Shown here: piece after piece, positions 34,816 through 46,478 of the stretch
Layout: each line of letters begins with the position of its first letter
How positions within the stretch are numbered: position 1 is the stretch's first letter
Assembly: GCA_964017195.1 (NCBI GenBank)
Contig: OZ024888.1
Coordinates: forward strand, 11,107,701-11,171,700
Source: Siderastrea radians
Taxonomy: Eukaryota > Cnidaria > Anthozoa > Scleractinia > Rhizangiidae
Length of the DNA: 64,000 bases
Direction: 5' to 3'
The notes under the pieces: generated by a model
Told to the model about the DNA's origin: nothing
Databases searched by the model: none
What the model saw: the letters and a program-made list of their open reading frames with translations, nothing else
Position numbers and translations under genes: made by a program

Positions 34816-37800
34816 TATTAGGCCCTTTGGAAAGCCCAAGATGATATTAGTAGGACCAATAGTCAAATACAAAATAAAGTAGTTTGTCAACTTACCAGTT
34901 TCAACAGCGATGCATTTCATCATGGACTGATGAATTCCTTTTTTGTTCGGATGAGACGTGGACATTTTTGCTGATGACCGGGGCTGATGATCCAAGTCGA
35001 AACGTCGGCTACCCGTATGTAGCTTCCATTTTGCTAAAACTGCACAGTGGAAAGGCTATTTTCGTGCGCTGGGTGAACCTGATACATCCGAAAGTTAGAA
35101 ACAGCACCGTTTCCATTTTACCATGAACAAGAAACGTACAAAACTATAAAATATAACATGTAGCCATAGCCCTTGCTTCCACAACATCCGCGCCAAAATT
35201 CGTCAAGTCCCGCGCGATATTCGCCCGCGATACTTTTGGACAGTTGCAGTGTCAAAGGAGTGCGAAGTTTCCGGAGTCCCCCTGGGAAGATCGAAGGAAT
35301 AGGTGGTATGAATTTGTTAGGTTTAACCTTGATTCTCTCTTCTCGAGAAAAGGATGGGTAACTTTGTTCAGATTGCTACTTTTTGATAGGGATGACATTT
35401 AAAATTTCTAAGCAAATTGAGTTTGTGCTTATCGTCCCTCCCCTCCCCGTCCCCCTCCCCTCCTCTCTCTTTTCAAGTTAACTTATTCTGTGAAAGCCGT
35501 TATAAAAATTATGCTATGCGCGCGCAGCCCTAGCTGGTAGGCGTTTATTTCAAGCCTGAAACAGATGGACTTCGTTTCATTTCGTAACAAAATGGTAGAA
35601 AATAGCGAGGTTCACGTCGTAAAAGCGGTTCACAGAGGTCAGAATGAAGGACCAGAAGCCGACGGGTCTCTAAGAAACTGTTTCACAATGTTCTGGCGAT
35701 TCCATGGTTGACACTGGAACGATGGAACCGAACAACCGACCCTGACTTTCAAGGTTAGTGTGAATAATTGTGTTCAATGATTTCCCCTAACCTCAACTGA
35801 TTTCTCTGAAAACCAGAGCAAGTCATGAATACTCAACAAATTGTGCAGCTCCCTATTTACGTTTTAAACAAGTGTTGTTTTGCTGCAACTACAGGACGTG
35901 TGAATGAGCGTATGGCCTACGTGCATGTAATGTTTTTATACAGCATTTGCATGAAACCCCTTCGACTGGCAGGCTAACAGAGATTATTACTTTAAAAGAA
36001 AAGTCGCGTTTTAGTGTTGTTAAGCTTTTCATTCATTGCTGTTGCCAGGCACATGCTCAATATACCGGTAACTATAGTCACTCACTAGAAATTGATATCA
36101 GAAATAATAATTATTGATAAATTATCAATTAATTATCATTTTCTGATTCCTAGTAATTGGTTTTGGCAGTCAAACTTATAGAACAATCACTTAAAAAGCC
36201 ATCTTTAGTGACTTCAGTTGCACAGCTTGCCTTCTTCAAGTGGGGCCAGAGGTCTTGGGACTAATGCACAAGTCATTTGAAACCCCCCCCCCCCCCCCCC
36301 AGGCATGGCCGGGGTAATGAGGGGACTTTCACTTCATATTCACTCCATTTTCGTCCCCTGGTAGACAGGGATCACACAAGAAATCACGGCCTTAGCCTCC
36401 CTGGCCGGGGAATAAGTGGGGCAGTTACTCCATGGTCAGCGGTTTTCATTTTCATGCCGCATAGTAATTTTGCATACATTATCATCACTCCTTTGATTGA
36501 ACGATCGAAGCGAATTGCAAAGCGAAGCGATACAAAGCTGCAAATTAAAATGCTCTGTGAAACGTCTTTCTGCCTTTCCAGTTTAAAAAAGGCCCTTGTA
36601 GCCGAAGATTTCTTAAGTCTAGTAAGGAAAGGTGGGCATATTTTCAATGATACTGTATAGATATTAAGCATTTAAACTCACTGACTTGACCTATCAATGA
36701 ACAAGTTAAGCTATTATCAATGTTAATATTACGCATTGTTTTGTGTTGTTTCGATTAGTGTCTAACTGGGGATTGCTTCTTTATGACCTACTTTCATTTT
36801 GACAAGAAATACATTTGTTAAGCTTGAGTTATTCTAACTTAAAGACTCTCTGTCGACTACAATGCAACGCGCGCGTTTGTTTATGTTTTGATTCCTTCGG
36901 AGAGAGAACATTGTGATAAAAACGGCTAGATTTGAGCCCTTTAACTGCCAAAGAAGGAATGAAGGTGTTCACTTCGTTAAGTGTATACGTTTTGTCGATA
37001 GAAAGAGCTAAATTTTATGGTTTGTAAGTCTTGCAGATGATTGTAACAAAATACCATTCATCATGGACTATCATTACACATCACGCAGTCAGAGGAATAT
37101 TTCAAATTGACATAGCGCATTTGGTTTTTGGTGCATCGGTTCATGAGTTCGCTCATTAATTTACGTTAAACAGAACTTATACCTTAATATACCACACTTT
37201 AAAATGTCTAAAAGGAACGTAGAGTAAAAGCGATTGACAGTACTTTATTTTATCACTAACGGTTACAAAACCGCGATTTGTCACCCGCGGGGTTTGTTGA
37301 ATAATCAGTCACGTCCGATCTACAAAAACATTTATTCCTGCAGTCAGCTTGATATTCACTCACATTCGGTTCCACAAAACCATAAGAATTCTGTTATTCT
37401 TCCATATGAACTCACTGGATCGTCCATAGTCACATTATTCTAATATGAGGTATAAATAAAACTTTTCCGTGTGGTCTCGCTTGTCGGTTGAGAGCTGTGC
37501 GAAACATCGAGTGTGTTAATGTCGCTTTTGTAAGCCGAAGAATAAAACGTTTTTGCAAATCAACACTTCTCCAATAGTTCCTTGATAAATTTCATAGTTC
37601 CACAAGAAAATCTCTTTCCATTCTACTGAAGGATGACTTGGATGAAAGCAGATTTACGCAGCCCTCCAGTGCCGACGCGAAACTTTGGGTTTCGTGGTCC
37701 ACGAAACCTCCGTTTAGGCGCGCGCTGCATTGTGGTCGACAGAGAGTCTTTAAGAAGACTATTGCTGAAACATGAGTTGTAATTTGTTGTGATCTTGCAT

Positions 37801-38547
37801 TTTGTGACATCAAGATGTAAAATAGAAAGATTATGTTGAAATAGTTTTCTTTTCTTGTCCATGGAGGGGTTTCAAATGTTGCCACACAATGTTTTCATTT
37901 CACGGCTATCATCATATTTGTCATCCCTTGTTACGAGTTGACATTTAAAAGGGAGTACCCTGTTTGTTGGACATACATGTATGGGGGTGGGGAGTTCACC
38001 ATTCACTTTCCCCTGGGGACCGGGGAATTCACTGGCTTCCATTTACATAAAAAGTGAATGCCCTGGTCATGCCCGAGGGGTGGGGGGGGGGGTTCGGGGT
38101 TTTTAAATGACAGGTGCATAATAGTCTTTGCCTCAATCTACTGTTTAATTCTGTCTATTGAAATTATTTTGTCTCTATGTTTTGATGTTTATTTTGGAAG
38201 GAAGATAGCCCTAAGAAGTGACCTTGTTTTTGATTTGTGTGTTTTTGTTAAAAGTCTGAACTTCTGGGATCTATGGCAATTAATAACAAGCATTCTTCAT
38301 TGCTATCAGCAATCTGAATTAATAAAAGTCACAACCTTTTTCTTCATTGATTCTCACTGATTGCTAAAATCATTTGAAATCATTCATTGATATTGTTTAT
38401 TCTTGATTGTTGTTTTGTGACTTTCAAAATTGCTCTTTTAAAAATGTGTCTACTTTAGTTTTTCCCACAGTACCGGCCTCCACTGTAGAGCAAAGTAAAT
38501 ATTTGTGTGCAACTGAAGGCTAATTTACATGCTGTGACTTGTCAGGC
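34816..38547. other. intergenic, no firm gene; weak hammerhead-like and exon-like segments
   Basis: CTGATGATCC followed by GAAACGTC at about 34983-35008 resembles the conserved core of a degenerate hammerhead ribozyme, but stems are not convincing. At 35565-35753 a segment starts with an ATG and ends at a good donor (AAG/GTTAGT), yet its frame stops at about 35715, so it may be a non-coding first exon or chance. C-runs at about 36283 and a G-rich stretch near 38080 bound GGCATGGCC/GGTCATGCC sequences that look like parts of a decayed repeat. No gene can be called. Confidence 0.35.
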
Positions 38548-38901
38548 CGATTTGTCGGCCACGACAAATCGGGGAGCGAATCAGCGCCTGTGAATGGCAA
38601 TCCGATGGGGGCGCGACTCCAATCCGATAAGCTGGCCGATTCAGAAAAAACCATGACCGCTTCACAGATTTTCACGTGTCAGGCCTGATTTTAAGAACGA
38701 AAACGCAACCTACAAAAGAATTGGTGCAAAACAAATTATATCTGCAGTATTTTAGCTGAAAACAAACTAACTATCTAGCACCTACCATTTTGTTTTCCAA
38801 AACGTTTTATAAAAAAGCTTTTACTATAAAAAAATGCATGTGCAGTGCTTGCACTGTACATAAACCAATTTGCTTCCCGATTTATCGTGGCCGACAAATC
38901 G
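38548..38901. mobile_element. TIR element with self-palindromic arms
   Basis: The left arm at 38548-38577 and right arm at 38872-38901 are inverted copies (CGATTTGTCGGCC... and ...GGCCGACAAATCG). Each arm is itself a palindrome (GATTTGTCG, 4-base centre, CGACAAATC). About 295 bp of non-coding sequence lies between. No obvious target duplication. Confidence 0.65.
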
Positions 38902-40877
38902 CAGCCTTAAAATGCAATCGTATGACATGTATCTTTTAGTTATCATGGTTTAGTTTGACTGTGTTGTGTCTTCACAGAAAAAAAAAAGACAGCAGCATTG
39001 GGCAACAAATTAGTCAAGACGGACAAGAAGAACAAGTGCATGGAAAGCAGGGATGATCTGCTGAACATTAGGTCTCCAAGGCAGACACCAATGATGATTT
39101 TAAGATCCAAATTGTTATCTTACAAGTGTAAGTACTATGCACTAGCACAGCTCAGAATGGGACACATTTGACTACAACTACCAGAATCCTTCAGTTTTTC
39201 TTTTCTGATTAAGGGTTACCAACATGCCAGCCAGTCGCACGAGCAACACAAACATGTAAGTCCACAATTCTGAAGAAAAAGGCTGAGGGTACAGCTGTAG
39301 AAATGGAGTGTTTCCTGCATGCAATGCTGAAGAAAATGGAGAAATTCAATTGAGTCAGCAAGTCAACAGCGGTCAAACACTTTATGGAAGCCTAAGCAAA
39401 CTGTCATATAACAGTTGCTGAGTTCAGCAGTGTACATGTAAGAACATTGTATGTCGTGCTCGATTTAGATGTTTTGACTTACTCTTACATCTGTTGCACC
39501 ACTGCAAATCCACCTATTTAGACAGTACAAGTTTGTTGTATGCAACGTGCTGACAAAAAGCCTACTGCGCTCGTTGTTTTATGTGAATCAAAGCTACATT
39601 TTTATCATGAATGTTGCCATGACAAAAACAAAACAAAACAATTCCAGGATAAAGACTGATAAATTAAAGAGCAATCGAGAAGAGAAATGACCTTCATAAT
39701 CAAAGGAAATTGCTGCCTCACTGGTCTGAGTAATCGAAGATAGGGAAAGAAGACTACAGTAGGATTAATATTAATATTATATTGTGCCTTGCATGTGACT
39801 ATGTGCCTTGCATCTTGCACTTTTGGCTCACTAACAAACATGCCTCACTGACTCACTCATTGTTCATACACCTAAATTAGGTCCATTGTCATTAAACTTC
39901 ACTGGAATTACACAATTTTAATAAGAAAGGAAAAACTAATTTGATTGTGGTAGTTGTAGTTGCAAATGTCCTACAATTGTTAATGAAACAGACTATGCGA
40001 ATCCAAAAAAAGAACGCAATCCTTATGCTTGCACTGTTCCTGGAGACACTAAACCCTTTACATTTTCAAAGAAAAACTGCTGAACAACAAAAATTTAATG
40101 CAATTCCATAGAAAGCAACCTAATAAGCTAGCATGTGTGGGCTGGATTTGGGCTCACACATTTCTTTTGGTTCATTTAGCATGTGTACATGTGCTGTGCC
40201 CAGTTCCCTCTTTGATCACAATTTGAAGGTATCGTGGTTGTTGTATTTAAAGTGGCATGTTTGGTCATTTCCTGTGGTTCTAAGGGTGTGTAGGTTGCAA
40301 GACCCAAAGATTTGAATGATTTTTAATCATAAAACAAACTACTGGATTTCATTTCATGTACTGAATAAGACTTCTGGGTAAGCTCATTTTGGACTTGTTT
40401 TGCTGCATACAACTACCATGATGCACCAATGGCATGTTTATAGAGGGAACTGAACATTCAAAAATTATTCATTTTCATTTGAGTATTCACTAAGATGTTT
40501 TCATAATTTTTCAATCAAATCAAACATAAAATTATGGTTACTAATTGACTGAGGTCAGGCTGGATGGGAAAATATACGGCTCTTGATCTTGGTGCACAAA
40601 CCTTTGCTTCCCAGTAGTCAACCCCAAGGCCTTCCATCAAATGTTTCCCACCCAGCCTTCTCATTCAGTTAACAGGTCATTGGGATCAGTGTTCATACGA
40701 AAAACTAACTGCTCAGCTGCCTACTTTACAGTTCTTGTCATAACATCATTCAAGCATGTAAGTGGAATTTAGCACAGAGTGCTTATTGGAGACACTGTTT
40801 TTTCACTACATTACTACACTAGCCTGATAATAAGCTCTTCCACTGAAATTTAATGTCATTATATATACATGTAATGC
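38902..40877. other. intergenic, possible small exon, no firm gene
   Basis: An acceptor-like GTCTTCACAG at about 38977 precedes an A-rich open stretch to about 39127 (…LGNKLVKTDKKNKC…) ending near GTAAGT. It is exon-like but unrecognised and unsupported by neighbours. The rest has nothing I can support. Confidence 0.3.
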
Positions 40878-41230
40878 ATCAGTCAGTTCCAGCAGTGCCC
40901 ATCCCCCCCCCCCCCACTCGCACACATGAGTGGGGCATTTTTCCTATTGTCCCTCACGGGGCCAGGCATTACTCTACCCCAGGGCATTTGCCATCCCATG
41001 ATTTTCATGTCACAGTACTGTAACTTCCTTTTAGTGATAACCTCTTTGGGCAAGTTCAATTTAGCTTTGATTACTAGAATGAAGGTAAGCCCAAAAACTA
41101 AGAAATTAGCATACATGTATTTTTTTTTACCTTACACCTGGGGGCATTTGCCAGGTTGTTCTTTAAAAATCCTAACGCCCAGGGGTTGACCTGGTGAAGG
41201 GGGGAATGGGCACTGCTGGAAATGACTGAT
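40878..41230. mobile_element. MITE-like element with ~28-bp inverted ends
   Basis: Starts ATCAGTCAGTTCCAGCAGTG and ends CACTGCTGGAAATGACTGAT, inverted with few mismatches, followed inward by C-run and G-run. No coding capacity; target duplication unclear. Confidence 0.65.
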
Positions 41231-42099
41231 TCATAATTAATTGCTGCTGGTGCACTTAGTTGTAAGCAGTGAAAAGTGCATTCTGTTGAAGAATCTCTTA
41301 CCTGTAAGACATTCAGAAAGTAGATCAGGGTACAGTTGCTTAAAACAGGATTAAGCTAACCCAGGGTTAGTATCAGTTTTGAATTCAAGTTTGTAGCTTA
41401 TGATGTGGATACCTGTTAATTCTTTTTGTTCAAACTACAACTAAAAATAAGCAGTGGAAACGGTCTCAAAAAAAGAGATAAAGAATCATTTGTTAAAACT
41501 TTTACTCCTCTGTTAGCTGTAACCGGCTTTTAAACAACTATGCAGTTTAGCTCTTGCAAAGCTTTCCAGTGAAACATATGACTCTGCTTTTCCCACCCTT
41601 ACTTTGTTGACGAAAGTGTCATTAGTTGTGCAATTTTAGTATTCTTACACTTAGGTGGCAGTTTTTACAAAAGAGAAATTGATTAGTTATGACACTTTTA
41701 CCTAGTAATGAAAAAATAAGAATTTGTTGGTCACCACTAATTACAATTCAAGAAACTGATCGTTTTGTGTTATAGTGTGCTGTTAGTTTTGTGACCACAA
41801 AAATTGATTTGATATTGTACATTTGAATTAATAATTGCAAGTAGAACTGTACTTGAAAAAGGGAACTTGGGTGCATTAGTTGATGTACAAAAACTTTGGT
41901 GATAATACATGTATTTAGCCCTTAAATTATCTCTACGGTCAGCTAAATTAACTGTTGCTTCTAAAAAGACTAACACTCCCTGAAATAAGAATAAATATTG
42001 GCATTTTGCTGAACATGCTTTAGAGTACAGTTGTTGTCGAGGTTATTGTTAAGTTTTGCCTAAAAGAGCAAGCAAATGTGACCAACGGAAAGCAAACCT
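41231..42099. other. intergenic, no gene seen
   Basis: A+T-rich DNA leading into the 134-bp satellite. Nothing supported. Confidence 0.4.
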
Positions 42100-43318
42100 G
42101 GCATTTTTGTCATATTTCCTATTCAGGTAAAACCATCTTTTCGTGCAGTATATACACTGTATATGACCGTGCTTCATAATTACTTTTGGAGTGAATTTGT
42201 CTTAAATGTGTACAAATGTATCACGTTTGCTACGGTATGTAAATATGGAGCAAAGACCTGTATTCACCTTCTTTGCTTCACTGGTAAATGTGGCCCAAAC
42301 ACGAGATTTGATTCATGTGCAAATATGACCAAAGAAAAAATTAACATGGCATTTCCTTCATATTTGCTATCCATGTAAACGTCGAGTAAAAGCGGTATTT
42401 ACCATCTTTGCTTTGTTTATAAATGTGGTGCAAACACGTCATTTGATTTATGTGCAGATATGGCCAAAGTAAAGCAAACATGGTATTTGCTTCATATTTG
42501 TTGTCCAGGTAACTATCGAGTAAACGCGGTATTTACCATCTTTGCTTTGTTTGTAAATGTGGTGCAAAGACGTCATTTGATGTACGTGCAGATATGGCCA
42601 AAGTAAAGCAAACATGGCATTTGCTTCATATTTGCTATCCATGTAAACATCGAGTAAACGCGGTATTTACCATCTTTGCTTTGTTTGTAAATGTGGTGCA
42701 AAGACGTCATTTGATGTACGTGCAGATATGACCAAAGTAAAGCAAACATGGTATTTGCTTCATATTTGCTGTCCAGGTAACTGTCGAGTAAACGCGGTAT
42801 TTACCATCTTTGCTTTGTTTGTAAATGTGGTGCAAAGACGTCATTTGATTTACGTGCAGATATGACCAAAGTAAAGCAAACATGGCATTTGCTTCATATT
42901 TGCTGTCCAGGTAACTATCGAGTAAACGCGGTATTTACCAACTTTGCTTTGCTTGCAAATGTGCTCCAAACACAAAATTTGACTGATGTGCAAATAGTAT
43001 CAAAGTACAGCAAACCTGGTATTTGGTTCATATTTGCCACCCATGCAAATCCATCTTTTGGGGCAGCAAATATTTAACTTCACTTCATAATTACTGTAGG
43101 AGTAAATCCGTCTCAAATGTGTATTTCCTGTTCACATTTGCTACGTTGCATAAATATCGAGTAAACGCGGTATTTACCATATTTGCTTTTCATGCAAATG
43201 TGGTGCAAACATTACATTTGAATTTCACCAAATATGATCAAATTTAATCATTTATGGTATTTACTTCATATTTGCTGCGATTTTGCTATTATTGTAAATC
43301 CGTTTTTTCGTGCAGTGA
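42100..43318. repeat. 134-bp satellite inside a TIR-type element
   Basis: The marker CGAGTAAA(C/A)GCGGTATTTACC starts at 42383, 42517, 42651, 42785 and 42919, exactly 134 bp apart; a diverged further copy is at 43158. Units carry GCTTTGTTTGTAAATGTGG and CAAAGTAAAGCAAACATGG. The region ends with GTAAATCCGTTTTTTCGTGCAGTG, the inverse of the start of the repeat at 23468, so both belong to one family of elements with internal tandem repeats. Confidence 0.85.
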
Positions 43319-43506
43319 TAAGAGTTGTTGAACTTCTCTTTTACAAAATACGGGAATGGCTACTAAAATCGTTAGCTTCCTGGTTTGTGTTGCTTCCCTT
43401 CCTTAAAAAAAATGCTCAAATCATGAGTTTCATGATTTTTGTGGTCTTTCAATTAAAAGGATTACCACTAAATTTAATTTGTTTGTGGCCTGATTTTTTG
43501 CTTTAC

Positions 43507-44562
43507 CTATTTGTTTACTCTTGATCCAAATACCATGATGATTGCCAATAGTGCTGCCGAGTCCAGAATCCAGAACAAAGTAACGATAAGGAACATAAAC
43601 GTTAATTCTTCACGCTTGAAGGTAATAACAACTTGGTAGAAATTAAAACAAATAACGGGAATGAAGAAAGCAACAGCTTCAAGAAGAAGAGGAGAAAGCG
43701 TGCTGTCAGCAGACTCGACTATTTTGCAAAGTTTGTGGTGTTCTCTTCGTAGTGTCGCTACGCTCATTGTGTGTGAGTGAAGCGATGACGTTCGCGTGGG
43801 CAGATCGTCAAAAAAGGCCTCGAGTATTAAACATGTAATGGAGAAAAAAGGGAATGGAAACAACCAAACTCCACAACTAACGACAAGAAAGATCGCATAA
43901 GTTATTCTAAAGCCAGACCACACATTCCAAGGCTCAAAATTTCCGGGGTCTACATTTAATACTAAATCACTAAGAATGGCACCTGTAATAGCAGCGAGAA
44001 AGATTATACAAAACAAAATCAAATGCATCCTTACTTTCAATTTCACCTTTTTTAAGTTAACGCTGTCTGTTTGGATAGCTATCGCCTTACGAAGGAAACA
44101 TCTGAAACGAGATTTTCTTGCATTTGTCAAAGGCAGCAAAATTAAGCAAGTTGTTGCGTTTAACGCGACAAGGATGCACCAACTAACAAACATGATTAGA
44201 AGGAAGAAATCACCCCCATACAAAATAGCGACCAAAGGCACAACAAAGTTAAACCATAAACAAGCTACTACAAGACTACAATAGAAGCAGTGAGCATAAT
44301 AATGCTTTGGGCGACGCGCAGAGTTGTGTGCCAAATTGTTGAATGTTGTATCCCCATAGTACGTTCCAAGCAATTTCATGACTTTCAGCACTGGTTTGTA
44401 TGTGCTTTGAACCGCGCGAAGTAGCTCTTCATTTACATTTTCTTTAACTTGACTTGATTCTGCTAACGAACCATCGTTCATCGCTTGTTCCGCTGAATTC
44501 GCTGCAGGCGTTTCGTTGATCTCGTCCACGCAGGATTCATTAGGTGCCACTCGTGAAGACAT
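43507..44562 (-). CDS. gustatory-receptor-like (GRL) protein 2, exon 1, stop at the exon junction
   Basis: From the ATG at 44562 the frame encodes a hydrophilic N-terminus (MSSRVAPNESC...), MKLLGTYYGDT, six hydrophobic helices and LRREHHKLCKIVESAD, all matching GRL gene 1. In gene 1 exon 1 ends AAC GAA AAG/GTGAGA; here the aligned bases are AAC AAA TAG/GTAAAG, so a TAG sits exactly where the last codon should be. The protein would lack the exon-2, exon-3 and TM7 parts. An alternative donor 12 bases earlier (AGA/GTAAAC, exon end 43519, also phase 0) would avoid the stop. No downstream exons are seen nearby; the closest GRL-type ones are at 23150-23209 and 22653-22706. It may be a pseudogene, or a truncated or alternatively spliced gene. 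Confidence 0.65.
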   Translation of the reverse strand: MSSRVAPNESCVDEINETPAANSAEQAMNDGSLAESSQVKENVNEELLRAVQSTYKPVLKVMKLLGTYYGDTTFNNLAHNSARRPKHYYAHCFYCSLVVACLWFNFVVPLVAILYGGDFFLLIMFVSWCILVALNATTCLILLPLTNARKSRFRCFLRKAIAIQTDSVNLKKVKLKVRMHLILFCIIFLAAITGAILSDLVLNVDPGNFEPWNVWSGFRITYAIFLVVSCGVWLFPFPFFSITCLILEAFFDDLPTRTSSLHSHTMSVATLRREHHKLCKIVESADSTLSPLLLEAVAFFIPVICFNFYQVVITFKREELTFMFLIVTLFWILDSAALLAIIMVFGSRVNK

Positions 44563-46247
44563 TTTGAAGTATAATATCGACAAAAACCAGAAACAGGTCT
44601 GAATGAGTCAAAAAATGAACTTAAACATTCGACCTCGTTGCTTAAATTTTAAAAATTAATGGGATGTTAATAGGATTTTGGGCGTGTTTACAGCGCACCA
44701 AGGCTGTTATTTCCTTTCTCCTATACGTATTGCAACGACGAGTTCTTTAATGTCATTGTTCTCACTGGACATACATTACCACAGGCAAGGCTAAATTTCT
44801 AGTTTTTTGCACGTTGTCTGTTTCTGAGTGCTTGATTTGGATATGCTTGAGGTATGGCCTTAATACAGGCTACCTTTATTACCTCTACAGATAAAAATAA
44901 TGACAATTTCAATTACACGTATATAATGTTTGCCTTTTCAAATTATTATATCTACATGCAAGTCAAACATAGCACAGCATTTGGAGACTTCCGGGATACA
45001 AAATTGGAGACTTTATACAACTTTTACTAGGCTAGAGAAAGACCCATTCAATCGCTTTTTTTTGTGCCAACGCTATGCAAAGATTGCAGATGAGGAAAAT
45101 GGGAGACAAGACCTTCCCTGCTGATATTTTTGTTCGATGAGTGTATATCTAAATATTATGTTGACACTAGTAAGCCTATTACGATTAACAGTCCATACAC
45201 GTTATTAACTTTGTACCAATGGTAATATAACATGACCAAAGGACATCGTACATCTGCTCCTCATCAGAGTTCGTTATTGAAATTCGCTTTTTCAAAGAAA
45301 CGTTTTTGGTCGATTTTCTGAGAATACTCTTCCAGAAAGAGCAGATTTGCTTATGAAAACAACAACTGAAATAAAACATGAATAAAAGCTCCGACAGGTT
45401 GACACATCTTTTAGTGATCGTGACTTAATTTCAGAGCTCTTTCATCAAGGAGCAAGTGAAAATCTTCTTGGGAATTACAGCTGTTTGTTCCCATATTCAC
45501 AGCAGTTGTTTTTATACGTCATTATACAGCTCCTTATCAATCAAAAGTCAATTAGATTATACTAAATTGAGTTCTTAGATTCTGATTCAAACAAGTAAGA
45601 TTGACTCTTAATCTTTTTGTTAATCTGCGTTAACTGTATGTACGAAAGCTGAGATTTCGGGCGCGACTGTAACGTATCAAGGCAATTATTACATAAAATG
45701 TTTCTTGTCACTTTTAGGCACTAAAATGATGTGTTTTTTCTGTCATTGTCCTCATTCTCCATGCAATACCCCAAGCACCGTTAAATTTGTAGTTTGCTTT
45801 TAATTTCTCAATATTAAAATCTGGTATGTTGAATGGTGACTGCAGGCTAGCTGTATTATCTCCATATATAACAATGACGATTTTAATTACTCATGGTGGG
45901 TTGCCTTTTCGATCTACTGAATCTAAAAGCAACGAGAAAATTAAAAATATATATATTTTAGAGCATCCATACAATATTTACTAGATAGACAATTAAAGGA
46001 TGATTATCCGAACGCCACGCAAATTCTTAGAAAATAAATGTTGAAAGATTGACGTCAATAAAAGAAAGTGGAAGAAGTGAGCAACCCACCTTGTGACATA
46101 TTCCAGCAGGATACATCAAACCAAAATTACATTGACTTTAGTGAGCCAAGTTTTCATAGCATTTAAATTTACGATTCATAAACATAAACTGTGTTTTGTT
46201 TATAAACAGCACTGCTGCGTGATCTTAGGACAATAATTTTAGGAGAT
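44563..46247. repeat. GRL 2 upstream region, tandemly duplicated
   Basis: Sequence at about 44685-44960 is matched by diverged sequence at about 45660-45940, about 975 bp further on, in the same order: AAGGC-x-x-TTATT, TGTCATTGT-CTCA, CAGGCTA-CT-TATTA-CTC, and TAATGACAATTTCAATTAC against CAATGACGATTTTAATTAC. This is a tandem duplication of the gene's 5' flank; the second copy has no coding exon left. No gene is supported up to the Polinton. Confidence 0.55.
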
Positions 46248-46253
46248 CTCTTG
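46248..46253. other. Polinton target-site duplication, left
   Basis: CTCTTG directly before the left inverted repeat is identical to 62307-62312 directly after the right one. Six bases is the known duplication length for Polintons. Confidence 0.95.
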
Positions 46254-46475
46254 AGTAGTTAGAGAGTTGGGGGTACCAGCGCAGTTTAGTCAAATTTCCT
46301 GTCAAATTTTAGCAGAGAAATTTTTCCAGTCAAACAAAAATTTTCCACCAATTTTTCCAAAACATCAGTCAAATTTCCTGTCAAATTTTAGCAGAGAAAT
46401 TTTTTCAGTCAAACAAAAATTTACCACAAGTTTTTTTTAAATTTGACTGAAAAAACCACCAGTCAAATTTTTACC
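46254..46475. repeat. Polinton left terminal inverted repeat (222 bp)
   Basis: It matches the inverse of 62084-62306 apart from one T in a homopolymer (T8 here, T9 there). It contains two ~66-bp direct repeats offset by 79 bp, each starting AGTCAAATTTCCTGTCAAAT (46288 and 46367). The DNA polymerase stop codon lies only 3 bp inside its inner edge. Confidence 0.95.
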
Positions 46476-46478
46476 GTA

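Noticed and set aside
35565..35753. Protein-coding first exon
   Set aside because: Starts with ATG and ends at a good donor, but its frame stops before the donor; no downstream exon was seen.
42100..43318. CRISPR-like array
   Set aside because: Copies are contiguous 134-bp tandem units without unique spacers, in an animal genome.
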